Shown here: piece by piece, positions 24,538-33,453 of the stretch | How positions within the stretch are numbered: position 1 is the first letter of the stretch | Layout: each line of letters opens with the position of its first letter | NCBI RefSeq assembly: GCF_011751885.2 | Contig: NZ_CP061771.1 | Coordinates: 1,984,001-2,048,000 of the forward strand | DNA: 64,000 nucleotides | Source of the DNA: Salinibacterium sp. ZJ450 | GTDB lineage: Bacteria; Actinomycetota; Actinomycetes; Actinomycetales; Microbacteriaceae | Direction: 5' to 3' | Notes under the pieces: generated by a model | Told to the model about the DNA's origin: nothing | What the model saw: the letters and a program-made list of their open reading frames with translations, nothing else | The model's database searches: none | Made by a program: the position numbers and the translations under genes

Positions 24538-25575
24538 CTAAGCCGCGGCGAGCTGCTCCCGCACCAGTGGCGCGACCTCGCGCCCGTACAGCTCGATGCT
24601 GGTCATCAGTTTCTCGTGGGACAGCGTGCCGACGCTGTACTTCAGGTCGAACCGCGCGAGGCCCAGCTCGCCCGCCACGCGCGCGATCTTCTCGGCAACG
24701 GTGCGCGGCGAGCCGACGAACAACGAACCCTCCGGGCCGGCGTCATGCTCGAACTGTTCCCGCGTCATCGGGCCCCAGCCGCGCTCCTTGCCGATCCGGG
24801 CCTGCATCGCGGCGTAGTGCGGCCAGAGTTCCTCGCGCGCCTGCTCATCGGTCGCGGCGACGTAGCCGGGTGAGTGCGCCGCAACCGGAGCCTCGGGCCG
24901 GCCGAACTGCTCGAGCGCGCGGTGATACAGATCGACGAGCGGGGCGAACCGCACCGGTTCGCCGCCGATGATTGCGAGCATCAGCGGAAGCCCGTAGTGC
25001 GCTGCCCGAACCACCGACTGGGGGCTGCCACCCACGCCCACCCAGGTCTTCAGCGTCCCGGATTCGGTCGGCGGGTACACCAGCTGGTCCACGAGGCTCG
25101 TCCGCGTGCTGCCACTCCAGGTGACCGGCTGCTCCTTGAGCAGTTCGGTGAACAGCTGCAGCTTCTCCTCGAACAGCAGCTCGTACTGGTCGAGCTCGAA
25201 CCCGAACAGCGGGAACGACTCGATGAACGATCCGCGCCCGAGAATCACTTCGGCGCGACCGTTCGACACGGCATCGAGCGTGGCAAACCGCTGGAACACC
25301 CGCACCGGGTCGTCCGAGGACAGCACGGTTACCGCGGAGCCGAGCCGGATCTGTTCGGTTTGCCCGGCGATGGCGGCCAGCACCACCTCTGGCGCCGACA
25401 CCGCGAAGTCCTCCCGGTGGTGTTCGCCGATGCCGATGAAGTCGAGGCCCACCTGATCGGCGAGCACCGCCTCGGCGACCACGTTGCGCAAGACCTGAGG
25501 CTGCGGCAGTGGCGAGCCCTCAGCGTCCGCGGTGACGTCTCCGAATGTGTCGAGTCCGAGTTCAAGCTGTGCCAC
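24538..25575 (-). CDS. LLM class flavin-dependent oxidoreductase
   Basis: The 345-residue protein has the luciferase-like monooxygenase barrel. Family signatures are E-A-V-L-A-D-Q-V-G-L-D-F-I-G-I-G-E-H-H (residues about 35-53), L-G-S-A-V-T-V-L-S-S-D-D-P-V-R-V, and G-R-A-E-V-I-L-G-R-G-S. Flavin is expected (FMN or F420). The GTG at 25575 is preceded by AGGAAGG with 7-nt spacing; a TTG at 25608 would add 11 residues without a binding site. The substrate is unknown. Confidence 0.87.
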   Translation of the reverse strand: MAQLELGLDTFGDVTADAEGSPLPQPQVLRNVVAEAVLADQVGLDFIGIGEHHREDFAVSAPEVVLAAIAGQTEQIRLGSAVTVLSSDDPVRVFQRFATLDAVSNGRAEVILGRGSFIESFPLFGFELDQYELLFEEKLQLFTELLKEQPVTWSGSTRTSLVDQLVYPPTESGTLKTWVGVGGSPQSVVRAAHYGLPLMLAIIGGEPVRFAPLVDLYHRALEQFGRPEAPVAAHSPGYVAATDEQAREELWPHYAAMQARIGKERGWGPMTREQFEHDAGPEGSLFVGSPRTVAEKIARVAGELGLARFDLKYSVGTLSHEKLMTSIELYGREVAPLVREQLAAA

Positions 25576-25652
25576 GTCGAGGCCTTCCTGTGTTCGCGCC
25601 GCCGCCAATGTATGCAGACGTATCTACAACGCGAACCTCGAAACAGCGGCGG

Positions 25653-26006
25653 CTATTCCCGCCTGTCGAAGGCAGCCTGGGCGCGCGCCACCCGCCGCGC
25701 TCGCCACCACACCCAAACCCGCCGCAGGAATCGCTTGACCAGAGCGCCGAGCCGACGGGCGCCGGCAAACTCGGTACCGAGAACGGCGAGCCCGAGGAAG
25801 ACAATGAGCCAGCCGGGTCCCGGGAGCGGGATCAACAGCACGCCAACCGCGATGATCAGGGTTCCGGCCACGGCGACCGCGACCAGATAGGCGATTCGAA
25901 GCGCGGGATGCCGCTCGACCCACGCCCGGCACCGGCGAAGCAGCGTGCGGATCGGGTGATGCTCACTGCTGCCAGCGTCGATGTCGCGCTCCAGGTCGCC
26001 GGGCAT
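25653..26006 (-). CDS. PGPGW/TIGR02611-type membrane protein
   Basis: The 117-residue protein carries the diagnostic P-L-P-G-P-G-W-L-I-V-F-L-G-L motif (about residues 60-73) between two hydrophobic helices. A basic/aromatic amphipathic tail (R-V-W-V-W-W-R-A-R-R) follows. It is a small inner-membrane protein of unknown function common in actinobacteria. Confidence 0.8.
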   Translation of the reverse strand: MPGDLERDIDAGSSEHHPIRTLLRRCRAWVERHPALRIAYLVAVAVAGTLIIAVGVLLIPLPGPGWLIVFLGLAVLGTEFAGARRLGALVKRFLRRVWVWWRARRVARAQAAFDRRE

Positions 26007-26122
26007 GGGCCCACCCTACGGTCGGCCGCTGAGAATCGGCCTGCGATGCCGGGCGTGATTGGGCCCCGTGCCGGCCAGGATCCCCCTGCTGCGCGAACTG
26101 TCGTCGTGGCTAGACTGACCCC

Positions 26123-27103
26123 GTGAACGACGTTGCGGTCTTCGCACCATCGCCTGTCCTTACCGTCACCGTCGAGGATCATCCCGACGGGGCCGATATC
26201 CATCTGCACGCGGGCGGGCAGGGCATCTGGCAGGCACGGATGCTGCGCGCCCTCGGCACCAGCGTCACCATGTGTGCCGTCTTCTCTGGTGAATCAGGAC
26301 GCGTGCTGCATCACCTGCTCGATGATGAGGGGTTCCATGTACTCGCGGTACACCGCGACGGTCGTGGCGGCGCCTACGTGCACGACCGGCGGGGCGGCGT
26401 GCGCATCAAGATCGCGGAAACCGCCGGGGAGCCACTGTCCCGGCACGAGCTCGACAAACTGTACGGGCTGACGCTGCGCGCCGGGCTTGACGCCGGCACC
26501 ACGATACTGAGCGGCCCCGCGGGGCTCAACATTTTGTCGCCGGATGTCTACCGTCGCCTCGCTGCCGACCTGAGGACGGCGGGCCGGCGGGTGATCGCCG
26601 ATCTCTCCGGCGAGCGCCTCACCGCGGCGTTGAAGGGCGGAGTGACCGTGGTGAAGGTGAGCGACGAAGAACTGCTCGCCGACAATCGCGTGCCGGACAC
26701 CAGCGAGGAGCAGCTAATCGCAGCCATGCACCGGCTGCAGCGCGAGGGCGCCGAGAACGTGATCGTGAGCCGGGCGGGTGAGTACGCCCTGCTGCTCGCT
26801 GAAGACGAGGTGAGCGAAGTGCACATGCCGAAGTTGCAGATCGCCGACACCACCGGTGCCGGCGACTCGATGACCGCGGGCGTGGCGGCGACCCTCGCCG
26901 GCGGCGGCACGATCGAGGAGGCCGTCGCGCTCGGGGCTGCGGCCGGTGCGTTGAACGTGACCCGTCATGGGCTCGGCACCGGCGAGGCCGAGGCGATCTA
27001 CAAGCTCAGGGAACTGGTGCGCATCCACCCCGCGGAAACTGATTCGACCGGTCTCACGAGACTGAGCCCGGCTGACCTGGCGCGGAGGGTGCGCGAGGAG
27101 TGA
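26123..27103 (+). CDS. PfkB family sugar kinase (1-phosphofructokinase/tagatose-6-phosphate kinase-like)
   Basis: The 326-residue protein has the LacC/FruK-like layout: G-G-Q-G-I-W-Q-A near residue 31 where most members have G-G-K-G-x-N, and the ATP/anion-hole motif D-T-T-G-A-G-D (242-248) with catalytic Asp248. The altered N-terminal motif suggests a substrate other than fructose 1-phosphate. It overlaps surE as GTGA, so the two are co-translated. Confidence 0.82.
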   Translation: MNDVAVFAPSPVLTVTVEDHPDGADIHLHAGGQGIWQARMLRALGTSVTMCAVFSGESGRVLHHLLDDEGFHVLAVHRDGRGGAYVHDRRGGVRIKIAETAGEPLSRHELDKLYGLTLRAGLDAGTTILSGPAGLNILSPDVYRRLAADLRTAGRRVIADLSGERLTAALKGGVTVVKVSDEELLADNRVPDTSEEQLIAAMHRLQREGAENVIVSRAGEYALLLAEDEVSEVHMPKLQIADTTGAGDSMTAGVAATLAGGGTIEEAVALGAAAGALNVTRHGLGTGEAEAIYKLRELVRIHPAETDSTGLTRLSPADLARRVREE

Positions 27104-27855
27104 CCGCCTCCGTCAGGACCCTCGTCACCAACGATGACGGCATCGCCTCCCCCGGGCTGTTCCGGCTTGCGATTGCGGCGCAGGAGGCCGGAATGGACGT
27201 CGTCGTGGCCGCGCCGGCGACGGAAGCCAGCGGAAGCAGCGCCTCCATCTCGGTGACCGAGAGCGATGGCAGCATCCGGGTCGACCGGCGCACCGTCGAG
27301 GGCCTCGGAAGCATCCCCACCTACGCCGTGCACGCTCCCCCGGCGCTCATCGCCCTCATCGCCGCCCATGGCGCGTTCGGCGAACCGCCGAGGCTGGTGC
27401 TCTCCGGCGTCAACCGGGGAGCGAACGTCGGTCGCGCCATCATCCACTCCGGCACGGTCGGAGCAGCGCTCACCGCCGGCGTGAACGGCGGCCGCGGTCT
27501 CGCGGTGTCGCTCGACGTGGGGCTGGCGCCGTCGACGATGCGGTGGAGCGTGGCAGCCCGACTGGCCAGAAAACTGATCCCGTTCCTGCTTGATCAGCCG
27601 GCCGGGACCGTGTTGAACCTCAACGTGCCCAACACGGACGCCGATGAGCTGCCGGAATTTCGTCAGGCACCGCTCGCCTTGTTCGGCATCGTGCAGACCA
27701 CCATGACCGAGCGAGACCAGCATCAGATTCGGCTGGCGGTCGCCGACCCCACCGCGCTTGCAGAACCGGGCAGCGACGCCGCGCTGCTTGCCCAGGGCTA
27801 CGCCACGGTCACCTCGATCGCCCCCGTCCGTGAGGCGCCCCTGCCCGCGCTCTGA
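27100..27855 (+). CDS. surE: 5'/3'-nucleotidase SurE
   Basis: The 251-residue protein begins L-V-T-N-D-D-G-I (Asp12-Asp13 metal ligands). It contains S-G-V-N-R-G-A-N-V-G and H-S-G-T-V-G-A-A, the metal and phosphate motifs of SurE, which dephosphorylates nucleoside monophosphates. Start GTG 27100 overlaps the kinase stop. Pairing with a PfkB kinase suggests a small phosphate-transfer module, although the joint substrate is unknown. Confidence 0.88.
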   Translation: MTASVRTLVTNDDGIASPGLFRLAIAAQEAGMDVVVAAPATEASGSSASISVTESDGSIRVDRRTVEGLGSIPTYAVHAPPALIALIAAHGAFGEPPRLVLSGVNRGANVGRAIIHSGTVGAALTAGVNGGRGLAVSLDVGLAPSTMRWSVAARLARKLIPFLLDQPAGTVLNLNVPNTDADELPEFRQAPLALFGIVQTTMTERDQHQIRLAVADPTALAEPGSDAALLAQGYATVTSIAPVREAPLPAL

Positions 27856-27856
27856 C

Positions 27857-29230
27857 CTAGCGGGGTGTGGCTACCTCCGCGGCATCCGCTATCTGCGTCG
27901 TACTCGCTGTGTGCACGGCGGGTGGCCGCTCGAGGGCGGTGACAATTGCGAGCAGCACGAGCACAACGGCCGCTGTGCCGACCACCATTGACGGGGTGAG
28001 CGGTCTCGAGAGCACCAGCACGAGAACACCGCCGAGAATGATCACAGCACGAATCCAGATGCGCGCCCGATAGACCGACAACCCGAACCCCTCACCGAGT
28101 GGTCCTCGTTCGTACAGCAGCCTCCGCACCGCGGTGAAGCCGCGATCGGCTGCGTGACGGATCGAGCGGGCGCCGCGCGACGATCCCATCAGGAGTCCCG
28201 CGATCCCGGTGATGAACCCGAGAATCGCCACCGCCAACGCCGCGGAGTACACGAACGTGAGCACGGCGTCATACACCGGGAGTGCCACGTCGCTCGGGAT
28301 CACGCTTGGGGACACCGCGGAGACGAACAGCGTCTCTCCGACGGCGCCGAGGAACATGGTGAACAGCATTGCGACGCCGAGCGCGAACCCTGCGCCGGCG
28401 AGCGCTCGGGGCTTGTTGTTCGCGATGATGACGCCCAGGGCGAGCAGTCCGATCGACACCCACGGCAGCACCCGTCCGAGAAGGAGGGTCAGGTTGTATG
28501 CAGCGCGAATCTCGCCGATGTTCTCGACCGTGGTCAGTTGGATCGTGGCGTCGACAACAGGGATCTGGTCAGCGAACGGAAAACCCGACTGCTGAAGCCG
28601 TGCCTTGACCCGTTCGAGGAGCGGCGCCACCTGGATGCCCACCACGCCGCTGGGGTCGATGGTGAGGATGCGATCCTCTTCGTCGGTCAACAATCCGACC
28701 ACCTGGGTGTGACTCGTTCTCAAGGCCTGGTCCCAGAGATCCGCGAACGCGTCGGACTCGACCAGGCGCTGCACGACGTCGGTCAGCAGCCCGCGCAACC
28801 CTTGAGCCGCTGCGGGGGCGAGCGTCGTCAACGTCGAAGCCGCGCGGGGCGGCAGTCCGAGGTCGGCGATGCCCTGGAACACTTCCTGGGTAAGCGCGGT
28901 GATGTCGACCTGGTCATCGACTATCGTGACAATCTGCTCGGTGAGGTACTCCTGAACGTCCGGATCCCGAGCGATCGGCGCCAGAGTTTCGACGAACCGA
29001 TCGGTGTCCGACAACTCGGTGGCCGCCCACGCGGACACCAGTGCGGCGGGTGCCAACAGGGCGCCCACGGTGATGAAGACGATGCTCAGAGCAGTACGCC
29101 ATCGACGTGGCCGATGGACGCCCTCCGCAGGCACCCCGCTGGGGGTGCGGCGCAGGGCTTCCTTGAGTGCGATGTTCTCGGCGAGCAGCCGTTGGTACGC
29201 GTCATCCGTGGGCGTTGGTGGTTGCGTCAT
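27857..29230 (-). CDS. Multi-pass membrane protein of unknown function
   Basis: The 457-residue protein begins with a short coiled-coil-like segment (Q-R-L-L-A-E-N-I-A-L-K-E-A-L-R) and one helix near residues 47-70. An extracytoplasmic domain of about 170 residues follows, then six or so further helices and a polar tail. The domain after the first helix (D-T-D-R-F-V-E-T-L-A-P-I-A) recurs in uncharacterised actinobacterial membrane proteins. GGAAG precedes the second of two adjacent ATGs (29230) by 6 nt. Its stop is next to the convergent surE stop. Confidence 0.75.
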   Translation of the reverse strand: MTQPPTPTDDAYQRLLAENIALKEALRRTPSGVPAEGVHRPRRWRTALSIVFITVGALLAPAALVSAWAATELSDTDRFVETLAPIARDPDVQEYLTEQIVTIVDDQVDITALTQEVFQGIADLGLPPRAASTLTTLAPAAAQGLRGLLTDVVQRLVESDAFADLWDQALRTSHTQVVGLLTDEEDRILTIDPSGVVGIQVAPLLERVKARLQQSGFPFADQIPVVDATIQLTTVENIGEIRAAYNLTLLLGRVLPWVSIGLLALGVIIANNKPRALAGAGFALGVAMLFTMFLGAVGETLFVSAVSPSVIPSDVALPVYDAVLTFVYSAALAVAILGFITGIAGLLMGSSRGARSIRHAADRGFTAVRRLLYERGPLGEGFGLSVYRARIWIRAVIILGGVLVLVLSRPLTPSMVVGTAAVVLVLLAIVTALERPPAVHTASTTQIADAAEVATPR

Positions 29231-29358
29231 CATCGACTTCCGACCGGATATCCACGCCTCCGCGGGGCGCGAGCCGAGCGGGCGAAACGTGGGCTTCGAT
29301 GATGCTAACACGCACCTCCCAGCCAGCGGAGGGGGGCGATTTGGCGCTATCCGGGCAC

Positions 29359-30546
29359 CTAGCGCGGAGCATTCTTGCGTGACTGCCGATCGGAGCGGGC
29401 CTTCGCCTTCTCGACTTTGATCATGTTTCTCACCTCGGCGATATCACCGGTCAACGGACGCCACCAGCGGGCTCGCGGGTCGGCGTCAATCAGGATCGCC
29501 CGCACCAGCAGGGTGAGCGGAACCGCGAGGATTGCGCCGATGGGACCGATGACCACTGCCCAGAACAGCACGGACACGAATGTGATCGTCTGGTTGAGCG
29601 ACACGGCACCACCGACGACCCGCGGCTGCACAATCGACTGCACGACCCCGTTCACCACCCCGTAGATGACGATCACCGTGAGCGCTGTCTCCCAGCCACC
29701 CACGAACAGGCCGAACACCGTCGGCGGAATCAACGCGATGAAGTAACCGATGTTGGGGATGAAGCTGCACAGGAACGACAACAACCCCCAGAGGAGCGCC
29801 CCCGGCACCTGGAGGATCACCAGTGCGATCCAGTTCAGGATGCCCTGGGCAACACCCAGGGCGGTTGTGGCGACCATATAGCGACGTACCCCGACGCTGA
29901 AGCCCATCAGGGCCGACACAATGTCCGGGTGTTTCGGCCGCAATTGAAGCAGCAGGGTCGGAATATACGTCGCGTCCATCGTCATCAGGATCAGCACCGT
30001 CAGGATGATAACGAGCGAGACGGTGATCCCGGCCACGCCGCCGAGGATGCCGGTCACGACATCCACGAGCTTGGTTGGATCGAACCCGGCGAGGAGCGCA
30101 TCGATCTGGTCTTGGCCGATGCCGATGCCCGACAACGCACTGGCGATGCTGGCGCCGATTTGCTCGATCTGCGGTGCGAACTGCGGCAACAGTGTGGTGA
30201 ATTGAGCGATCGCGATGACGAAGGCGCCGACGAAACCGGCGAGCAGCGCGAAGACGACGAGGATGGCGACGATGGTAGCCACGCCCTGTGGAACGTGGAC
30301 CCGTTCCAGCCATCCACGTAGCGGATGAACGCAGATGGTGAGGATCAGCGCGAGGAACACTGGTGCGACGACGCCTCTGAGCGCCCAGAGCCCGAACACC
30401 GCGACGCTGGCGCCGCCGACGCCGATGAGGATAGCGACCGCCCGCGGAAGCGGTGAGGACGGGCGAGCCGCCGGGATCGCCGGCGCCGTTGGTGCGACGA
30501 CGCTACTCTGACGATGTTTGCGCCAGAACCGCCAACGACGTGTCAT
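29359..30546 (-). CDS. AI-2E family transporter
   Basis: The 395-residue protein has the AI-2E exporter/permease layout: helices near residues 35-75, a long amphipathic region (residues about 110-160), and a C-terminal helical bundle with S-F-I-P-N-I-G-Y-F-I-A-L-I-P-P and Q-P-R-V-V-G-G-A-V-S-L-N. The last helices precede a basic tail. GAGGAGG precedes the tandem ATGs; the second (30546) has 5-nt spacing. The transported solute is uncertain: some family members are Na+/H+ antiporters rather than AI-2 exporters. Confidence 0.87.
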   Translation of the reverse strand: MTRRWRFWRKHRQSSVVAPTAPAIPAARPSSPLPRAVAILIGVGGASVAVFGLWALRGVVAPVFLALILTICVHPLRGWLERVHVPQGVATIVAILVVFALLAGFVGAFVIAIAQFTTLLPQFAPQIEQIGASIASALSGIGIGQDQIDALLAGFDPTKLVDVVTGILGGVAGITVSLVIILTVLILMTMDATYIPTLLLQLRPKHPDIVSALMGFSVGVRRYMVATTALGVAQGILNWIALVILQVPGALLWGLLSFLCSFIPNIGYFIALIPPTVFGLFVGGWETALTVIVIYGVVNGVVQSIVQPRVVGGAVSLNQTITFVSVLFWAVVIGPIGAILAVPLTLLVRAILIDADPRARWWRPLTGDIAEVRNMIKVEKAKARSDRQSRKNAPR

Positions 30547-30632
30547 CATCGCCTCCTCAGGGCGGCGTCACCGGCTCCATTCAGCAGTCAGAACCACGCT
30601 TCCCGGATGCAAGACATACCAGACCCCAGCGC

Positions 30633-30661
30633 CACATAACAGACTATAGATTGTCTGTCAA
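30633..30661 (-). promoter_or_regulatory. Candidate sigma-70-type promoter of the AI-2E gene
   Basis: The minus strand has a perfect TTGACA (30656-30661), a 17-nt spacer and TATGTG (30633-30638). A 5-bp inverted repeat (CAGAC...GTCTG, 30640-30657) overlaps it. The -10 is weak, so the call is tentative. Confidence 0.45.
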
Positions 30662-30728
30662 ATTGGGTCTAGCCTGTTCACGCAAGTGCAGGTACCTCTT
30701 AGAGCGGTGGCAACAAGGGAGTTGGCTC

Positions 30729-31118
30729 ATGGACTTTTGGAGTGACATCTGGAGCGTTTTCGTCTGGTTCTTCTGGGCCTACATCTTCATCGCGTATCTT
30801 TTCGCCCTGTTCGCGGTCGTGGCAGACATTTTCCGCGACCACAATCTCAGCGGGTGGCTCAAGGCCGTCTGGATCTTCTTCCTCATCTTCCTGCCCATCC
30901 TGACGGTGCTGGTCTACGTGATCGCCCGCGGCGGCAGCATGAGCGAACGGTACGGCCGTGAGGTGGCCCAAAACCGGGAAGAAACTGACACGTACATTCG
31001 TGAGGTCGCCGGTTCAAGCTCGGCCGATGAGATCGCCAAGGCCAAGACCCTTCTCGATTCTGGGTCGATCAGCCAAGCCGAGTTTGAGTCGCTCAAGGCA
31101 AAAGCACTGCGCGCATGA
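30729..31118 (+). CDS. PLDc_N and SHOCT domain membrane protein
   Basis: The 129-residue protein has two hydrophobic helices (about residues 8-30 and 40-64) with the PLDc_N-like pattern D-I-F-R-D-H-N-L-S-G-W-L-K-A-V-W. It ends in a short SHOCT oligomerisation motif (L-L-D-S-G-S-I-S-Q-A-E-F-E-S-L-K). ATG 30729 is preceded by GGGAG at 7 nt; the open frame runs further upstream but only through the divergent promoter region. The function is unknown. Confidence 0.82.
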   Translation: MDFWSDIWSVFVWFFWAYIFIAYLFALFAVVADIFRDHNLSGWLKAVWIFFLIFLPILTVLVYVIARGGSMSERYGREVAQNREETDTYIREVAGSSSADEIAKAKTLLDSGSISQAEFESLKAKALRA

Positions 31119-31189
31119 TCGGTCCGAGCACCCACCGGGAGGGTGAGGCGTAAGGCCGTCAAGCGCGGGGTCACGGAACGGCGATCGTC

Positions 31190-31855
31190 ATGACTTCGGT
31201 CATCGGCCAAATCCTGCCCCTGGCAGTGGCCGTCGCGCTGAGTTCGGTGCCCATCATCACGGCGCTGCTCATCCTGCTGTCCCCCGCGAGGCCCGTGGTG
31301 AGCGTTGCGCTTCTGGTCGGGTGGGCGTTCGGGGTCGGCGCGGTGCTCGGCCTGTTCACCTTGGGTTTCGGGTTGGCGTCATTGACCTCGCGCACCGGGG
31401 ACGATACGGCCGCGGGAATCGTGAGGATCCTGGTGGGCACGGCACTGATCGCATACTCGATACGCCGATTTCGGCGACGTGTTCACCATGCGTCCCACGT
31501 CACCCCGAAATGGATGGCCAAGGTCGGCAGGCTGAACGCGCCGGGCGCCCTGGCATTCGGATTCCTACTCGCCCTTCGCCCCAAAAATCTGATCCTGTCG
31601 ATTGCGGCATCCGTCGTCATCGGTGATGCATCGTTGAGCCTGGCGAACACCCTCATCGTCATCGCGATATTCACCCTCATCGGCATCTCTACGGTGGCGG
31701 CACCTACGGTGGCCCACCTTGCTCAGCCCGAGCGAACGAGAGAGCCGCTGAACTCCATGCGCGAATGGATCATCGACAACAGCACGAACCTGATCTTCAT
31801 CCTGGTCATCTTCGTCGGAGTCGTGATCATCAGCTCCGGCATCGAGAAACTGTAG
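31190..31855 (+). CDS. GAP/SfLAP family membrane protein
   Basis: The 221-residue protein has about six hydrophobic helices. It carries the family features near the start (L-A-V-A-V-A-L-S-S-V-P-I-I) and L-R-P-K-N-L in the middle. The family is named for mycobacterial proteins that help move sulfolipid or other glycolipids to the surface. No sulfolipid genes are seen here, so the cargo is unknown. Confidence 0.8.
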   Translation: MTSVIGQILPLAVAVALSSVPIITALLILLSPARPVVSVALLVGWAFGVGAVLGLFTLGFGLASLTSRTGDDTAAGIVRILVGTALIAYSIRRFRRRVHHASHVTPKWMAKVGRLNAPGALAFGFLLALRPKNLILSIAASVVIGDASLSLANTLIVIAIFTLIGISTVAAPTVAHLAQPERTREPLNSMREWIIDNSTNLIFILVIFVGVVIISSGIEKL

Positions 31856-31870
31856 GCCTGCCGCGGCTCA

Positions 31871-32254
31871 CTACGCGGCGTCGAGGTACACCCAGCGTCG
31901 GCCGTCGCGCACGAACCGGCTGACCTCGTGCTGCACGGCGGCCTCGCCGTGCAGCCTCGAGCGCGCGGTGAACTCCACCGTGCCGTCGGTGTCCAGCAGG
32001 CCGCCGCGCTCGGTCGCCACGATGTCGAGCCGGTACCAGCGCTGGTCAGGGTCGAGCTGCAGGGTCGCCGGGCGGGTGCGCGGATGCCACGTGGCCAGCA
32101 GGTAGTCCGCGTCGCCGACCGCGAACGCCGAGTAGCGCGAGCGCATCAGCCGCAGCGCGGTCGGGGCCACGGCATCCCCTCGGTGAAATGGTGCACAGCA
32201 CTCGCCGTAGCTCTCGCCACTCAGGCACGGACAACGGGAGGCCGGATCAAGCAT
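31871..32254 (-). CDS. YchJ-like SEC-C motif protein
   Basis: The 127-residue protein begins with a zinc-binding SEC-C knuckle (C-P-C-x-S-G-x-x-Y-x-x-C-C, residues about 8-20). The YchJ core follows: A-L-M-R-S-R-Y-S-A-F, D-Y-L-L-A-T-W-H-P, and V-E-F-T-A-R. The start at 32254 removes 19 upstream codons that lie in the DUF72 gap region and are not family-like. It follows the DUF72 gene by 7 bp on the same strand. Confidence 0.85.
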   Translation of the reverse strand: MLDPASRCPCLSGESYGECCAPFHRGDAVAPTALRLMRSRYSAFAVGDADYLLATWHPRTRPATLQLDPDQRWYRLDIVATERGGLLDTDGTVEFTARSRLHGEAAVQHEVSRFVRDGRRWVYLDAA

Positions 32255-32261
32255 CCCCCCA

Positions 32262-33092
32262 TTATCGCGGTTGCCCGGCATCCAGCCGCTCGGCCAGCGC
32301 CATCGCGTCATACGGGGCCCGCACCTTCACGTCGTTGTCGAAATAAATCCAGGCGTCGGCGCCGTCCGCGAGCCAGCCGCGCACGGTGACCGCCCAACGG
32401 TCGAGTGCGGCATCGTCATACCCGCTCTCGTACAGCGCCGTCTCGCCGTGCAGGCGGGCGTAGACGAAGTCAGTGGTGACCGCGGTCAGCCTCGGCCATT
32501 TCCCTGCGGTGTCGGCGACCACGGAGGCCACACCGTACCGTCGCAGCAGGTCGAAGAACGCTGGCGTGTCAAAGCTGTGGCTGCGCACCTCGATGGCGTG
32601 CCGCAGCGGCTGGTCGGCGGCCGGTGTGGTGAAGGCGCGGCCGTCGAGGAGGGCGGCATGGCCACGCGCCAGGGATGCCGCCTGCCCGGTGCTCGTCGGC
32701 AGTTGGCTGAGGAAGCGCTCGAGCACCGCGGCATCGAAGCCGAGGGTGGCGGGCAGCTGCCAGAGGATCGGGCCCAGCTTCGGCCCGAGCGCCAGCACTC
32801 CGGAGGCGAAGAAGTTGGCGAGTGCCTCCTCCACGCCCACCAGCCGCCGCATGTGGGTGATGTACCGGCCGCCCTTCACCGCGAAGATGAAGTCGTCCGG
32901 CGTCTGGTCTGCCCAGGATCGGAAGTAGTCGGGCTTCTGCAGCGAGTAGAACGTGCCGTTGATCTCGATGGTGCCGAGATGCTGCGCGGCGTATTCCAGT
33001 TCCTTGCGCTGCGGCAGCTTCGGCGGGTAGAACGTGCCGCGCCACGGCGGGTACTTCCACCCGGAGATTCCGACGCGTGCCACCGATGCCAC
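32262..33092 (-). CDS. DUF72 domain protein
   Basis: The 276-residue protein is a TIM-barrel-like DUF72 member: G-I-S-G-W-K-Y-x-x-W-R-G-x-F-Y-P near the start, E-I-N-G-T-F-Y-S-L, F-A-V-K-G-G-R-Y-I-T-H, and late Y-F-D-N-D. DUF72 proteins are widespread and of unknown function. It is probably co-transcribed with the YchJ-like gene. Confidence 0.88.
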   Translation of the reverse strand: MASVARVGISGWKYPPWRGTFYPPKLPQRKELEYAAQHLGTIEINGTFYSLQKPDYFRSWADQTPDDFIFAVKGGRYITHMRRLVGVEEALANFFASGVLALGPKLGPILWQLPATLGFDAAVLERFLSQLPTSTGQAASLARGHAALLDGRAFTTPAADQPLRHAIEVRSHSFDTPAFFDLLRRYGVASVVADTAGKWPRLTAVTTDFVYARLHGETALYESGYDDAALDRWAVTVRGWLADGADAWIYFDNDVKVRAPYDAMALAERLDAGQPR

Positions 33093-33113
33093 GAACCGAC
33101 AGTATCGGGATAC

Positions 33114-33419
33114 CTAGACCGACGTAACCGCTGTCACCCGGGTGTAATGCTCCACGACGGGGAACGGATCGTAGAAGTGATGCAGCAGCGCGCGCCAATC
33201 CTGGTACTCGGGTGAGCCGCGGAACCCGACGGTGTGGTCTTCCAGCCTGTCCCACTCGACCAGCAGCAGGTAGGTGCTGGGCGTCTCCATCGATCGCGAC
33301 AGGGTGAGGGTGCGGAATCCCGGCATGACGGAGATGATCGGCCGCGCGCGGTCGAACGCCGCTTCGAACTCGTGCTCCTGGCCGGGCCGCACCGGGAGCA
33401 GCGCGTGTTCGGTGATCAT
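33114..33419 (-). CDS. Antibiotic biosynthesis monooxygenase (ABM) domain protein
   Basis: The 101-residue protein has the ferredoxin-like ABM fold pattern: L-L-P-V-R-P-G-Q-E-H-E-F-E-A-A-F, a P-G-F-R-T-L-T-L strand, and Y-L-L-L-V-E-W-D-R-L-E-D-H. Such proteins are often heme-degrading or quinol-oxidising enzymes or stress proteins; the substrate is unknown. It stands alone between the DUF72 gene and the peptidase gene. Confidence 0.8.
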   Translation of the reverse strand: MITEHALLPVRPGQEHEFEAAFDRARPIISVMPGFRTLTLSRSMETPSTYLLLVEWDRLEDHTVGFRGSPEYQDWRALLHHFYDPFPVVEHYTRVTAVTSV

Positions 33420-33453
33420 CCGACCATTCTCGCAGCTGGCCCGAATGGTGTTG

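Noticed and set aside
30453-30728. Upstream extension of the SHOCT protein
   Set aside because: It overlaps the start of the divergent AI-2E gene and its promoter; ATG 30729 has a proper ribosome binding site.
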